64,000 nucleotides of DNA from Rickettsiales bacterium (GCA_002690875.1 NZGH01000042.1:1-64000), one strand, 5' to 3'. Shown: positions 15,152 to 26,119, counted from the first letter of the stretch. Numbers and translations are program-made. The notes: generated from the letters alone by a model not told the origin.

Positions 15152-16723
15152 TTAATTAATCAGCTTTTTTATATCATTTAAAACACACACTTCATCAGGG
15201 GGTTTATCCCATCTTATCCTACTAAATCTTGGAAATCTAAGCGCAACCCCTGATTTATGTCTGGTTGAAAAGTTAATATTGTCAAAAGCTATTTCAACAA
15301 CTAAGCTAGATTTAACAGATCTAACAGGCCCAAATCTTTCTAAGGTGTTGCTTCTAACCCATCTATCAAGATTTATAAGCTCTTCATTCGTAAAACCAGA
15401 ATAAGCTTTTCCAACTGGAACTAAATTTTTAAAACTGTTATCAGTCCAACAACCAAAAGTAAAATCAGAATAAAAAGACGATCTTTTCCCATGACCTCTT
15501 TGAGCATACATTATAATAAAATCTATAAAAAAAGGATTTCTTTTCCACTTATACCAACAACCTTTAGGTCTACCTCTAAGATAAAGGCTATTTTTTTTTT
15601 TCAACATTATTCCCTCAATATGATTATTTAAAGATTTATTACGTAGATTTTTTAGATCATTCCATGAATTAAAATTTATTAGTGGAGAAAGAGAAATATT
15701 TGAGACATTTAAAATTTTTAAAAGAGACTCAAGTTTTTTTTTTCTACTAGATAGATTTAAATTTCTGCAATCAAAATCATTCATAAATAAAATATCATAA
15801 GCAAGAAAATGAACAGGAAATTGATCAATAATTCTGGAACTTACCTTTTTTCTTCCTATTCTTTTTTGGAGATCATTAAAAGAAAGTATTTTACCATTTT
15901 TTTTTACAACTAATTCACCATCAATAACTGAAACTTTATTACTCTTAATATTTAACTCTGGGAAGGAATTTGTTATGTCTTCACCATTTCTAGAGTAGAT
16001 TTTTCCAGAATTTGAAACTACTATTTGTGCTCTTATTCCGTCCCACTTAAATTCACATAAATAATCTTTGATATTAAGTTTTGTAATTTGATTTTCATCA
16101 AATGTGTCAGAAAGCATAAATGAATGAAATAGTTCTTTTTTATTTATATTATCAGGAAGCTTTCCTCCACTTAGCCAACAAAAAAAATTTTTAAAAGATG
16201 AAGAAAAAGCATACCAGTACTCTTCAATTTCAAATTTATTTCTGACACCTTGTTCAACAAGGCATTCTTTTAAAATTCCCTCCGAAACTCCTACCCTTAA
16301 TCCACCAGTTAAAATTTTTATTATCGCATAGATTTCATTTGAAGAAATATTGTCGAAAGTTTTTTCTAAGAAACTAATAAAGGATTTTTTGTTGTCATAT
16401 TTAGCAATAGATTTCATAAAAAAGACAAAAGAAATTGGTTTTTGTTCTTTACTTTTAGGCCACAAAAGAGAAAAGGTTTCCGCAAGGTCACCCACATAGT
16501 CATATGAATAAGAAAATAATTCTTCCGAAATTTTTCTTTTAATCATTATTTTTATATCATTAGGTTTAATTAATTTTATTGAAAAATTTTTTGACAAAAT
16601 TGATAAAGCGAACTCTTTTTCTGTTTTTTCTAAGCTACTAAAATAATTTATTAGAATTTTGATTTTTTTTTTTTTAGAAGGGTTTAAGAGTAGATCATCT
16701 AAAAGTTTTGAGAATTTAATCAT
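15152..16723 (-). CDS. ATP-dependent DNA ligase, ligase-associated repair cluster
   Basis: 523 residues from the ATG at 16721-16723, chosen because GAGG lies 6 bases upstream; the frame is open further back to a TTG at 16741. N-terminal DNA-binding domain (about 1-195), then the nucleotidyltransferase domain with the adenylated lysine in FKWDGIRAQ (K226), RNGEDIT, IDGELVV and the C-terminal oligonucleotide-binding domain with WYKWKRN. This is the family annotated as cisplatin-damage-response ATP-dependent ligase, which travels with the exonuclease, helicase and PdeM found next door. It overlaps the exonuclease gene by 8 bases. Confidence 0.9.
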   Translation of the reverse strand: MIKFSKLLDDLLLNPSKKKKIKILINYFSSLEKTEKEFALSILSKNFSIKLIKPNDIKIMIKRKISEELFSYSYDYVGDLAETFSLLWPKSKEQKPISFVFFMKSIAKYDNKKSFISFLEKTFDNISSNEIYAIIKILTGGLRVGVSEGILKECLVEQGVRNKFEIEEYWYAFSSSFKNFFCWLSGGKLPDNINKKELFHSFMLSDTFDENQITKLNIKDYLCEFKWDGIRAQIVVSNSGKIYSRNGEDITNSFPELNIKSNKVSVIDGELVVKKNGKILSFNDLQKRIGRKKVSSRIIDQFPVHFLAYDILFMNDFDCRNLNLSSRKKKLESLLKILNVSNISLSPLINFNSWNDLKNLRNKSLNNHIEGIMLKKKNSLYLRGRPKGCWYKWKRNPFFIDFIIMYAQRGHGKRSSFYSDFTFGCWTDNSFKNLVPVGKAYSGFTNEELINLDRWVRSNTLERFGPVRSVKSSLVVEIAFDNINFSTRHKSGVALRFPRFSRIRWDKPPDEVCVLNDIKKLIN

Positions 16724-17717
16724 CTTCATCCTCAAATCCAATTAGGTTTAATGCATTACAAGTTACTTTTTTCTGTTTTAAATAACTTAATAATCCCTCT
16801 TCTCTTCCATGTGTCACTAAAACCCTTTCTGGAGAGATTTCTTCAATTGTTGTTAATATTTCATTCCAATCTGCATGGTCTGAAATTACAATTGGTAATT
16901 GTATGTTTTTCTGTTTAATTCTTTGTTTAATGCCCATCCAGCCTGAAACAAAACCTTTAATTACTTTTCTAAATCTTTGTGACCATCTATCTGAAAGGCT
17001 AGATGGAGGACATAAAATTAATTTACTTGAATAATCGGATGTTTTTAATTCTGAAATATTTCTTAATTCACCTAAATTTATTTTTCTATCAATATAATAA
17101 TTCGAAATTTTCATTAAGGCTCCATGCAGGTATATAACATCATTAAATCCTAATTTCCTAAGAAGCGTTATGAATCTTTGGCATTTTCCTAAAGCATAAA
17201 CACCAATTAAATGACAGTAGTCACTATTGTCGTTTATAGATTTAATTAACTTTGATGCCTCATTAATATCATCGGGGTGTGAAAATATGGGTAGCCCAAA
17301 AGTAGCTTCTGTAATAAAGGTATGACATTTACTAACTTCGAAAAGATCACAAGTAAGATCCTTTCTTCTTTTATAGTCACCAGAAACAACAATAATTTCA
17401 CCTTTATACTCTAAATAAATTTGAGAACTTCCTATAATATGACCAGCTGGTATAAATTTAATATTAACTCCTTTTATCCTCAGGAAATTACCAAATTCTA
17501 TTTTTTGAGAATATTGACAATAATTTTTACCATATCTTAGTTTCATTATATTTATTGTATCTGATGTTCCTAAAATTTTCTTATTTCCTGGTCTGGCATG
17601 ATCAGTGTGACTATGTGTAATTAAAGCACTGTTTACTGGATAAGTTGGATCTATATAAAAATCTCCAGGAATACAATATAAACCTTCTTTTTTTTTAATA
17701 AGCCAGTTATTGTTCAT
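16716..17717 (-). CDS. Metallo-beta-lactamase-fold DNA exonuclease, ligase-associated
   Basis: 333 residues. Has the MBL zinc motif in THSHTDHARPGNK, a second ligand region in PAGHIIGSSQIYLE, SGDYKRRKDLT, and the beta-CASP-like C-terminal part with SDHADWNE and VLVTHGREE. Related to the SNM1/Artemis nucleases. In the ligase-associated cluster it is thought to trim DNA ends before ligation. Starts 44 bases from the divergent helicase gene. Confidence 0.88.
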   Translation of the reverse strand: MNNNWLIKKKEGLYCIPGDFYIDPTYPVNSALITHSHTDHARPGNKKILGTSDTINIMKLRYGKNYCQYSQKIEFGNFLRIKGVNIKFIPAGHIIGSSQIYLEYKGEIIVVSGDYKRRKDLTCDLFEVSKCHTFITEATFGLPIFSHPDDINEASKLIKSINDNSDYCHLIGVYALGKCQRFITLLRKLGFNDVIYLHGALMKISNYYIDRKINLGELRNISELKTSDYSSKLILCPPSSLSDRWSQRFRKVIKGFVSGWMGIKQRIKQKNIQLPIVISDHADWNEILTTIEEISPERVLVTHGREEGLLSYLKQKKVTCNALNLIGFEDEDD

Positions 17718-17761
17718 AATTATCTCTTGGAATAAATATAAATAAGAATTAATTGATTTAA

Positions 17762-20113
17762 ATGAATGATTTTAATTGCAGTAAAAAATTTTCAGATTGG
17801 CTAGAAATCAAAAAATGGAAATTATTTGACTATCAAAAAGAATTTTTCAGCTGTCTCAGTAAAAATAAATACAAACAATATATTATTTCATCAGATACCG
17901 GTACTGGTAAAACAATAACTTCCTTTCTTCCTTTTTTAAATTATTTCTGCAAAGGCATTAAAAAGAATATTCTTTATATTTCTCCATTAAAATCTATAAA
18001 CTCAAATTTAGAGGATAATTTAAAGAAGATCATATTTGAACTTAATATTAAGTGCAAAGTAGAAAAAAGAACTTCTGATGTGCCTTCAAATAAAAAAAGA
18101 AAACAACTCTTTTCCATACCTGATTTTTTACTAACAACTCCTGAGTCATTTACTTTAATGATTGCCAACCCTGACGCGCTAAATTTTTTGGAAAATATTG
18201 ACTATGTAATTATAGATGAAGTTACTGAATTACTGAATGAGAAAAGAGGTGATCAGTTATCTTTAAGTTTAAGCAAACTTAATTCAATCAATAAAAAATT
18301 TTTGTTAATTGGTTTATCTGCAACTGTTTCTAATTTTATGAACTTAAATGAATGGTTATCTTTTAAAGGTAAGACTAAGTTAATATCAAATAAGCAAAAA
18401 AAAAAAATTAAAATTGATGTTTTATATTCCAAAAAAATACCTTTAGTTGGACATTCACCAAACTTTGCAATTGATATAATTAAAAAAAAAATAATTAACA
18501 AAAAAACTATCATTTTTGTTAATACAAGAGCTCAATCTGAACTTCTTCATAATGAGCTTCTCTTATCACTTAATTCTTACATTAAAGTTAATATTCATCA
18601 TGGATCTCTTTCCACAAAGCACAGAAATGAAGTGGAAGATAACTTTTCTAAAGGTAAGTTGGATGTAATTGTCAGCACTTCTTCACTAGAGCTTGGCGTT
18701 GATTGGGATCATGTCGACCAAGTTATTTTAATAGGTACACCCAAAAACATTAATAGACTTATTCAAAGAACTGGTCGCTCGAACCACAATCACCAAGGAA
18801 TTGCAAGATCATTTTTAATTCCTACAAATCAGTTTGAATATTTGGAGTGTATTTCAGCTAAAAAACTTGCAGAAGATATGAAATTTGAATCTTTACCAAG
18901 ACGAACTGGTGCTAAAGATGTCTTATGTCAGCACTTGTTATTACTCGCATGCGGTAAAGGGTTCTGTCCAAAAAATACATATTCTGAAATCATAAAAGCA
19001 TCTCCTTACAGATCATTATCGTTTAATGAATATATGAAAATATTAGAATTTGTTAAAAATGGAGGATATGTTCTAAATAATTATAAGCAGTGGAATAAAA
19101 TTTACCTAACTCCTAATGGTTTATATAAAATTAATAGTTTAACTAATAGAATAAAAACACTTGTAAACATTGGAACTATTATAGACAACGCAAATGTTAA
19201 AATTGTATTAAACACAGGTAAAAACCTTGGTTATGTTGATGAGAATTTTTTGACAACACTAAAAAAAGGTGACTTTTTTATTTTTTCTGGTTTAAATTTA
19301 GTTTGTTTACAAATTTCTAGTGAAATAATTCTTGTAAAAAAAATAAAAAAAAAAATTAATAAAACTCCAATTTATTGGGGAGGCAATTTGTCATTAAGTA
19401 AAAATCTCTCTGATGAAATTCTCAAAAATTTACATAAAATATCAAATTTTCCCGATGAAATTAAAAAATTTATTAAAAATCAAAAGTCTTTTTCATCATT
19501 ACCAAAAAAGAATGAAATATTAATTGAAAAATTTCCTTATGGAAAGGGAACTTACTTATGCTTTTATACTTTTTTAGGAAGACAAACAAATCATTCTTTT
19601 TGCTTATTTTTTATAGAATTTTTAAAAAAAAATAAGATTTTAACTTATGATTATACTATTGAAGAATATTCATTTGCTATATTTTTAAATGAAAAAAAAT
19701 CTCTCAGTCTTAGCACAATTAAAGCTTTCTTTAGCTCTGATGAATTACTCATTAATATTTTGGACACATTCATTGCAAAAAAAACTTTTAGAGAAATTTC
19801 TTTAATCTCAGGACTTGTTGAAAAAAAAAGTAAAAATAAAAAAAACTACATTAATAGTGATACAATATTTGATACATTAAAAAAATATGACCCCAACCAC
19901 ATTCTCTTAAAAATTACACGAGAAGAAGTTAAAAGATTTTTTTGTGACAAAGCTAAAATTGATCTATTTCTTAATAAAAAATTAATCTTAAGAAAATTAA
20001 AAAAACCTTCACCATTTTCAATGTCACTAATTTATAAGAAAGAAAAGATTAAAAGTCATACCACGAATAAAGATGAAATATTAAACTTTATTAACACTAA
20101 TGGAATCAATTAA
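17762..20113 (+). CDS. Lhr-like superfamily 2 helicase, ligase-associated
   Basis: 783 residues. Motif I DTGTGKT (K50), motif Ia SPLKSIN, motif II IDEVTEL (D152, E153), motif III GLSAT, and motif VI QRTGRSNHN; the C-terminal half is the winged-helix and Lhr-core region with GGxLSLSK-like WGGNLSLSK. It belongs to the ligase-associated DEXH-box helicases, which unwind DNA or RNA-DNA hybrids in repair. The motif II histidine is replaced by threonine (DEVT). A run of 12 A near 18396-18407 remains in frame. It overlaps pdeM by 14 bases. Confidence 0.88.
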   Translation: MNDFNCSKKFSDWLEIKKWKLFDYQKEFFSCLSKNKYKQYIISSDTGTGKTITSFLPFLNYFCKGIKKNILYISPLKSINSNLEDNLKKIIFELNIKCKVEKRTSDVPSNKKRKQLFSIPDFLLTTPESFTLMIANPDALNFLENIDYVIIDEVTELLNEKRGDQLSLSLSKLNSINKKFLLIGLSATVSNFMNLNEWLSFKGKTKLISNKQKKKIKIDVLYSKKIPLVGHSPNFAIDIIKKKIINKKTIIFVNTRAQSELLHNELLLSLNSYIKVNIHHGSLSTKHRNEVEDNFSKGKLDVIVSTSSLELGVDWDHVDQVILIGTPKNINRLIQRTGRSNHNHQGIARSFLIPTNQFEYLECISAKKLAEDMKFESLPRRTGAKDVLCQHLLLLACGKGFCPKNTYSEIIKASPYRSLSFNEYMKILEFVKNGGYVLNNYKQWNKIYLTPNGLYKINSLTNRIKTLVNIGTIIDNANVKIVLNTGKNLGYVDENFLTTLKKGDFFIFSGLNLVCLQISSEIILVKKIKKKINKTPIYWGGNLSLSKNLSDEILKNLHKISNFPDEIKKFIKNQKSFSSLPKKNEILIEKFPYGKGTYLCFYTFLGRQTNHSFCLFFIEFLKKNKILTYDYTIEEYSFAIFLNEKKSLSLSTIKAFFSSDELLINILDTFIAKKTFREISLISGLVEKKSKNKKNYINSDTIFDTLKKYDPNHILLKITREEVKRFFCDKAKIDLFLNKKLILRKLKKPSPFSMSLIYKKEKIKSHTTNKDEILNFINTNGIN

Positions 20114-20768
20114 AAAACATATCAAAGGAGAAAAAATTTTTTTTGACAAGTCTGGTTCAATTTTCTTAGAGAATTTAAATACACTCATTTGTTCAGATCT
20201 TCATTTAGGAAAAAGTCTTAGTTTTGCTAATCAAGGAAACCTAGTCCCACCTTTTGATTTAGATGAAACTATTTTAAATTTAACAAATGTGATAAAAAAA
20301 TATAAACCTAAGAGATTAATTTCATTAGGGGATAGTTTTCATGAAAATAAGTCAATTCAAAATATGAAAAAAAAATATATTAATATTATTAATAATTTAT
20401 TACATAAAATTGATATTACATGGATTGAAGGAAATCACGATTCAAATGTACTATTTAAAAATAAGTTAATGGGAAACTTTAAAAATTCTCATAAGTTGAA
20501 AAATTTTAAGTTTGTTCATTCTAAAAGTGAAATTAATGAATTGAATATATTTGAATTTTCTGGACATTATCATCCAAAAATTATTTTAAAATTTAATGGT
20601 CTAAATTACTCCTATAAATGTTTTATTTTAACAGAAAGCTTCTGTATTTTACCTTCTTTTGGAACTTACACAGGAGGGCTTGATATAAAGTCAAATGCTT
20701 TACAAAAGATTCTACCGATTAATAAACAAATTATTATATTGGGTAATAATATTATTAAAGAAATATAA
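20100..20768 (+). CDS. pdeM: PdeM-type metallophosphoesterase, ligase-associated
   Basis: 222 residues with the calcineurin-like metal motifs: CSDLHLGKS, LGDSFHE, EGNHDSN and SGHYHPK, in the right order and spacing. This is the PdeM branch of the family (ligase-associated DNA-damage-response endonuclease). The ATG overlaps the helicase gene and its TAA overlaps the start of the rhomboid gene, so all three are probably one operon. Confidence 0.87.
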   Translation: MESIKKHIKGEKIFFDKSGSIFLENLNTLICSDLHLGKSLSFANQGNLVPPFDLDETILNLTNVIKKYKPKRLISLGDSFHENKSIQNMKKKYINIINNLLHKIDITWIEGNHDSNVLFKNKLMGNFKNSHKLKNFKFVHSKSEINELNIFEFSGHYHPKIILKFNGLNYSYKCFILTESFCILPSFGTYTGGLDIKSNALQKILPINKQIIILGNNIIKEI

Positions 20769-21463
20769 TGATACCTCTTAAAGATGAAAATAAAACTTAT
20801 AATAAATGCTATGTCAGGCTAGTTATTTTAATAATTTGTACATTAGTTTTTTTCTCTCAAATACTATCTCCTGATAATAATTACTGGATTTATTTTTTTG
20901 GATTCAAACCCTTAAGTTTATTCCAAAGTGTAACATATCCTTCATTTCCTGGCTATTTAACTCTTATAACCTCACTTTTTTTTCATGGAGGGTGGATGCA
21001 CTTTCTTGGAAATATGTTATATTTATGGATTTTTGCAGATAATGTTGAAGATAAACTCGGTATAAAAAGGTTTATTTTTTTTTATTTATTATCTGGAATT
21101 TTTGCATCATTAACGCAAGCTTTTTTCAACTTTAATTCTGAAGTACCCATGATAGGAGCATCAGGTTCTATTGCTGGTGTATTAGGAGCTTATTTGTATT
21201 TTTTTCCAAAAGCCAAAGTTTTAGTTTTAATTCCTTTTTTTATTTTTTTTACTGTTAAAGTTCCAGCTTATATTCTTCTTATTTTTTGGTTTCTATATCA
21301 ATTTTTAAATCTTTCTAATGTAGACTCCTCTGTAGCCTGGTTAGCACATATTGGTGGTTTTATTTTTGGTTATTTTTTTGCTGTATTTAGCAAGAGCAAT
21401 AATGAAAAAAAAAAAGGAAAAACGATTCTTTTAGATAAGGACGAAAAAGGTCCGTGGGACTAA
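20768..21463 (+). CDS. Rhomboid-family intramembrane serine protease
   Basis: 231 residues with about six membrane segments. The catalytic serine lies in GASGSIAGVLGAY (S132) and the histidine in AWLAHIGGFIFG (H194); the FHGGWMHFLGNMLYLW loop motif is also present. It cleaves membrane proteins within or beside their transmembrane helix; the substrate is unknown. It follows pdeM with a 1-base overlap and ends 3 bases before a convergent gene. Confidence 0.9.
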   Translation: MIPLKDENKTYNKCYVRLVILIICTLVFFSQILSPDNNYWIYFFGFKPLSLFQSVTYPSFPGYLTLITSLFFHGGWMHFLGNMLYLWIFADNVEDKLGIKRFIFFYLLSGIFASLTQAFFNFNSEVPMIGASGSIAGVLGAYLYFFPKAKVLVLIPFFIFFTVKVPAYILLIFWFLYQFLNLSNVDSSVAWLAHIGGFIFGYFFAVFSKSNNEKKKGKTILLDKDEKGPWD

Positions 21464-21466
21464 AGT

Positions 21467-22612
21467 TTACTTAATTTTTTTCAATATTTCTGATTTATTT
21501 TCATTTAAATCCGGAGATTTTTTTACATTAGCGTTGATATTCATGAAGGAAAATTTTAAAGGATTACCTGAAATTTTTAAATTATTAATTGTATTAAAAT
21601 TATAATCTAAAACCATCTTTCTATTTTCAACTTGTGCATTTTTAATTACATCTTTGATATTATTAATTTTAGAATGAGGTATTTTATTTTTTACAAAAAC
21701 CTTACACCAATAATTTGTTTTTTTTTTTTTTAATTGATATTCAATATCTCTTCTTAGATCTGAGAGGTTTTTATTTCTTTTAGCGTTATTTTTATATTTT
21801 TTTTTTTTATATAATTCTTCATTTTTAATTGAACAACAGAAATCTTTAAACATCTTGTTGTTACCAATAGCTATTGCCAAAGTCCCATCTAATGTTTTGA
21901 ACGCTCCGAATGGTGTTATTGACGGATGGTCAGTTCCAAGAGGAGAAGGAATTTTTTTTTCAACTGAATATCTAGCTATAGCATTTTCGAGAATTGCAAC
22001 TTGACAATCCAGCATACTCAAATCTAATCTTGAGCCTTTTTTTGATTGGTTTCTAAAAATAATTTGTGTTAAAACACCAATCACTGCGTAAAGTCCAGCT
22101 ACTATGTCACCAATTGACGAACCAACTCTGTAAGTTTCATTTTTATTCTTCCCAGTAATACTCATAATTCCTCCCATAGCTTGAACTATCATATCGTATG
22201 CTGGGTTTGCTTTAAGAGGACCTGTTTCACCAAAACCACTAATTTTTGTTTGTATAAGTGATGGAAAGTTTTTTTTTAAATAACTAGAAGAAAATCCGTA
22301 CTTTTCAAGTGTTCCAGGTTTAAAATTATCAATAATAACATCAGAAATAGTCAGTAATTTTTTAAATATTTTTTTATCTTCTTCATTTTTAAAGTCTATA
22401 ATTATACTTTTTTTCCCCCTATTAAGTGAAATAAAGTATGATGATTTTTTTTTTATGAAAGGTCCAAACTTTCTAGAATCATCGCCATTAGGTTTTTCTA
22501 CTTTAATTATTTCAGCACCAAGATCTGATAATATTTGTGTAGCAAAAGGACCAGAAAGTACATTTGTTAAATCTAGTACTACAATATTACTAAGGGGAAG
22601 ATTTTTATTCAC
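21467..22612 (-). CDS. CaiB/BaiF family CoA-transferase
   Basis: 381 residues from a GTG. Class III CoA-transferase features: VLDLTNVLSGPFATQILSDLGAEIIKVE at the start, GDDSRKFGPF, FKPGTLEKYG, and the catalytic aspartate in PAYDMIVQAMGG. The C terminus is rich in lysine. These enzymes move CoA between organic acids, for example in carnitine, formyl or succinyl CoA metabolism. The substrate cannot be assigned from sequence and the neighbours give no clue. Confidence 0.85.
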   Translation of the reverse strand: MNKNLPLSNIVVLDLTNVLSGPFATQILSDLGAEIIKVEKPNGDDSRKFGPFIKKKSSYFISLNRGKKSIIIDFKNEEDKKIFKKLLTISDVIIDNFKPGTLEKYGFSSSYLKKNFPSLIQTKISGFGETGPLKANPAYDMIVQAMGGIMSITGKNKNETYRVGSSIGDIVAGLYAVIGVLTQIIFRNQSKKGSRLDLSMLDCQVAILENAIARYSVEKKIPSPLGTDHPSITPFGAFKTLDGTLAIAIGNNKMFKDFCCSIKNEELYKKKKYKNNAKRNKNLSDLRRDIEYQLKKKKTNYWCKVFVKNKIPHSKINNIKDVIKNAQVENRKMVLDYNFNTINNLKISGNPLKFSFMNINANVKKSPDLNENKSEILKKIK

Positions 22613-22660
22613 TTAAGCATTCTTTTCTTATATTTTAACATTAGTGGAGTATATTTTTTA

Positions 22661-25246
22661 ATGATAAATTTTGAACTATTTAGTGAAAAAAGTAAAATTT
22701 TAATTAATGATTCTCAGAATAAAGCCATCGAGAATAATCATCAACAAGTAACCCCTGAACATTTAGTTATAACTCTTTTTGATCAAAACGATGAATATAT
22801 TCAAAATATTTTAAATGATTCTAACGTCGATATATCCAAGATAAGAAAAGATCTCGAAAATATAATTCAATCTTTTCCTACAATTTTAGGTAATAATGTT
22901 AACATTTATTTTTCAAGTGAAATGGTGCAAGCTTTTCTTAAATCTAAAGATTTAATTAAAGAATTTAATGATCGCTATATTTCACCTGAGATTTTATTGT
23001 ATTCTATTTTAAATTGTGAAAAACTTAAAATCTTTGACTTACTGCTAAAAAATGGCTTAAACAAAGATACATTAAAAAAATCAATCCTTAAGATAAGAAA
23101 GGGACAGACAATAGACAGTTCAAATAAATCAATAGACACCGATGCTTTAAAAAAATTTTCAGTTGACGTTACTGAGTTAGCCAGAAACGGAAAGTTAGAC
23201 CCTGTAATTGGAAGAGAAGAGGAAATAAGAAGAAGTATTCAAGTTCTATCTAGAAGAACTAAAAACAACCCTGTTCTCATAGGTGAACCTGGTGTAGGTA
23301 AAACAGCGATTATTGAAGGCCTAGCTTTAAGAATTGTTAATGACGATGTTCCAGATTCTTTAAAGTTAAAAAAAATACTTTCGTTAGACCTAGGACTAAT
23401 TATTGCTGGAGCAAAATTTAGAGGAGAATTTGAAGAAAGATTAAAATCAATACTCAAGGAAGTATCAGAAAATCAAAATTCAATTATTTTATTTATTGAT
23501 GAAATTCACACTCTTGTAGGAGCAGGAAAAGCTGATGGATCTCTAGATGCATCAAATCTTCTAAAACCAGCCTTAGCAAGAGGAGAATTACACTGCATAG
23601 GTGCTACCACTCTTAATGAATATAGAGAAAATATTGAAAAAGATACTGCACTTGCCAGAAGGTTTCAACAAGTGTTAGTAGAAGAACCATCAATTGATGA
23701 TTCAATTTCGATTTTAAGAGGCTTAAAACAGAAATATGAAGCGTATCATGGAGTAAAAATATTAGATTCAGCGATTATATCAGCTGTTGAGTTATCAAAC
23801 AGATATATTAATGATAGATTTCTTCCAGATAAAGCCATTGATTTAATGGACGAAGCTGCTTCCAGGATTAGATTACAAATTGATTCAAAACCTGAAGATC
23901 TTGATAAAATAGAGAGAAAACTCTTACAAAATAAAATTGAATATGAAAGTTTAAAAAAAGACAACGATAAAAAATCCACAGAAAGGTCAAAAGACCTGAA
24001 AAAAATAATTGGTGAACTGGAAAATCAATACACTGACCTAAATCAGAAATGGAATAAGGAAAAGGAAAAAATAATTGAAATACAAAGACTCAAATCTGAT
24101 GTGGACCTTCAAAAAAATAAGTTAAATATTTTACAAAGAAACGGAAAGCTCTCTGAAGCTGGAGAACTAGCCTACGGAAAAATACCTGAATTAGAAAAAA
24201 AACTATCCTATCTGGAAGAAACAAAAGAGAATACCATTTTAAGTAAAGAAGTAACATCAAATGAAATAGCTCAAGTTGTATCAAAGATTACTGGCGTTCC
24301 TGAGGAAAGAATGCTTGAGAAAGAAAAAAATAAAATACTAAATATGAATAAAATTCTAGCAAGTAAAGTCATCGGACAAAAAGAGGCAATTGAAAAAATT
24401 TCAAAAGCTGTTTTAAGGTCCAGAGCAGGAATCCAAGATCCTGATAGACCCATTGGTATTTTTCTTTTTTTAGGGCCTACAGGTGTTGGAAAAACAGAAC
24501 TTACTAAAACTCTTTCAAATTTTTTATTCAACCAAACAAATTCCTTTTTTAGATTAGATATGTCTGAATATATAGAAAAGCACTCTGTATCTAAACTTAT
24601 TGGCTCACCTCCAGGTTATATTGGTTATGAAAGTGGAGGACTACTTACAGAATCTATTAGAAGAAAACCATACCAAGTTATTCTACTTGATGAGATTGAG
24701 AAAGCTCATTCAGAAATTTATAATATTCTTTTACAAGTTTTTGATGAAGGAAGACTTACGGACTCACATGGAAGAACAGTCAATTTTAAAAATACAATAA
24801 TTATAATGACATCAAACATTGGTGCTGAATTAATCAATTTTTCAGAGGAACAAAAAAATAAAATTGAAATATTTACTCAAGAGAAAATTCTTGAACAGGT
24901 TAAGCAAAAATTTAAGCCAGAGTTTCTTAATCGAGTTGATGAAATAATTATCTTTAACAGACTTTCAAAACAAGAAATGAATAAAATACTTAAATTACAA
25001 ATTTCTGAGATAGTCGATTTTCTAAAGATTAAGAAAATTCAAATAGAGCTTGATGAAAAAGCAGAAAATTGGCTGATTGATGAGGGTTTTTCATCTTCTT
25101 ATGGCGCTAGACCATTGAAAAGAGTAATACAAGCACATGTTATTGATAAAATAGCACATATGATGATAAGCAATGAAATAAACGAGAAAAGCAAAGTTTT
25201 TATTTCGACAAAAAATAGTGAACTAGATTTTAAAATTAAATTATGA
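22661..25246 (+). CDS. clpB: ClpB disaggregase chaperone
   Basis: 861 residues, the full length of the family. Clp N-terminal repeats (about 1-150), first AAA+ module with GEPGVGKT and the pore region [12 protein letters not shown], the coiled-coil middle domain (about 400-525), and second AAA+ module with GPTGVGKT, followed by the ClpB C-terminal domain ([11 protein letters not shown]). It resolubilises aggregated proteins together with DnaK. GGAG lies 13 bases before the ATG. No heat-shock promoter was recognised in the 48-base spacer. It overlaps the next gene by 4 bases. Confidence 0.97.
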   Translation: MINFELFSEKSKILINDSQNKAIENNHQQVTPEHLVITLFDQNDEYIQNILNDSNVDISKIRKDLENIIQSFPTILGNNVNIYFSSEMVQAFLKSKDLIKEFNDRYISPEILLYSILNCEKLKIFDLLLKNGLNKDTLKKSILKIRKGQTIDSSNKSIDTDALKKFSVDVTELARNGKLDPVIGREEEIRRSIQVLSRRTKNNPVLIGEPGVGKTAIIEGLALRIVNDDVPDSLKLKKILSLDLGLIIAGAKFRGEFEERLKSILKEVSENQNSIILFIDEIHTLVGAGKADGSLDASNLLKPALARGELHCIGATTLNEYRENIEKDTALARRFQQVLVEEPSIDDSISILRGLKQKYEAYHGVKILDSAIISAVELSNRYINDRFLPDKAIDLMDEAASRIRLQIDSKPEDLDKIERKLLQNKIEYESLKKDNDKKSTERSKDLKKIIGELENQYTDLNQKWNKEKEKIIEIQRLKSDVDLQKNKLNILQRNGKLSEAGELAYGKIPELEKKLSYLEETKENTILSKEVTSNEIAQVVSKITGVPEERMLEKEKNKILNMNKILASKVIGQKEAIEKISKAVLRSRAGIQDPDRPIGIFLFLGPTGVGKTELTKTLSNFLFNQTNSFFRLDMSEYIEKHSVSKLIGSPPGYIGYESGGLLTESIRRKPYQVILLDEIEKAHSEIYNILLQVFDEGRLTDSHGRTVNFKNTIIIMTSNIGAELINFSEEQKNKIEIFTQEKILEQVKQKFKPEFLNRVDEIIIFNRLSKQEMNKILKLQISEIVDFLKIKKIQIELDEKAENWLIDEGFSSSYGARPLKRVIQAHVIDKIAHMMISNEINEKSKVFISTKNSELDFKIKL

Positions 25247-26118
25247 AAAAAATAGGTTTCATAGGCTTAGGAATAATGGGAGGTAATATGGCTTCTCATC
25301 TTTTAAAAAAATACAAAAATATTAATATTATTAAAAGAAATTCAATTAATACAAAAAAATTTATAAAAAAATTTGCCAATAAAGGGAAAATTAATTTATA
25401 TGATAATCATAAAGAATTAGCAGAAAATTCAGAACTTATAATCTCTTGTGTAGGTAATGACAATGATCTGGAGGATATATATTTAAAAAAAAATAAAATT
25501 TTAGATGGCGTGAAAAAAAATACAATTATAGTGGATCACACTACTGCATCATTAAATATATCAATAAAACTTTTCAAAAAATTTAGGAGCAAACAAGCTT
25601 TTTTTTTTGACGCACCCGTGAGTGGTGGAGAGATTGGTGCACAAAAAGGTAATTTAGCAATCATGGTGGGAGGAGAGAGAAATAAATTCGAAGTATTAAA
25701 GAAAAGTTTAGATTGTTATTATAAATCAATGATTTATATGGGTAAATCAGGAAACGGACAACTTACAAAAATGGTTAACCAAATTTGTGTTGCATCAATA
25801 ATTCAAGGTTTAGCTGAGGGGTTAAATTTTGCAAAAAAAAAAAAACTAAATGTAGAAAATTTATTAGAGGTGATACAAAATGGTGCTGCACAATCTTGGC
25901 AACTTGAAAACAGATCCATTACAATGTGGAATAATAAATTTAACTTTGGTTTTATGAACAAACTAATGCTTAAAGATCTTAAGATTTTATTAAACGAATC
26001 AAATATCTCTAATATTAAATTACCAATTACAAAACGAATTAAAGATTTTTATACTAAGTTGATAAAAAAAGGTTATTCAAAAGAAGATACATCGAATTTA
26101 ATTAGATTATTGAAGTAA
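25243..26118 (+). CDS. 3-hydroxyisobutyrate dehydrogenase-like beta-hydroxyacid dehydrogenase
   Basis: 291 residues. N-terminal Rossmann fold with GFIGLGIMGGNMASHL, the substrate-binding DAPVSGGEIGAQKG, and the catalytic lysine in GNGQLTKMVNQ. Could act on 3-hydroxyisobutyrate, tartronate semialdehyde or a similar short hydroxyacid; the substrate is not determined by these motifs. A run of 13 A near 25833-25845 remains in frame. Overlaps clpB by 4 bases (ATGA). Confidence 0.85.
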   Translation: MKKIGFIGLGIMGGNMASHLLKKYKNINIIKRNSINTKKFIKKFANKGKINLYDNHKELAENSELIISCVGNDNDLEDIYLKKNKILDGVKKNTIIVDHTTASLNISIKLFKKFRSKQAFFFDAPVSGGEIGAQKGNLAIMVGGERNKFEVLKKSLDCYYKSMIYMGKSGNGQLTKMVNQICVASIIQGLAEGLNFAKKKKLNVENLLEVIQNGAAQSWQLENRSITMWNNKFNFGFMNKLMLKDLKILLNESNISNIKLPITKRIKDFYTKLIKKGYSKEDTSNLIRLLK

Positions 26119-26119
26119 T

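Noticed and set aside
22613..22660. Sigma-32 promoter before clpB
   Set aside because: No CTTGAA/CCCCAT-like pair could be found in the 48-base spacer; the promoter may lie within the divergent gene.
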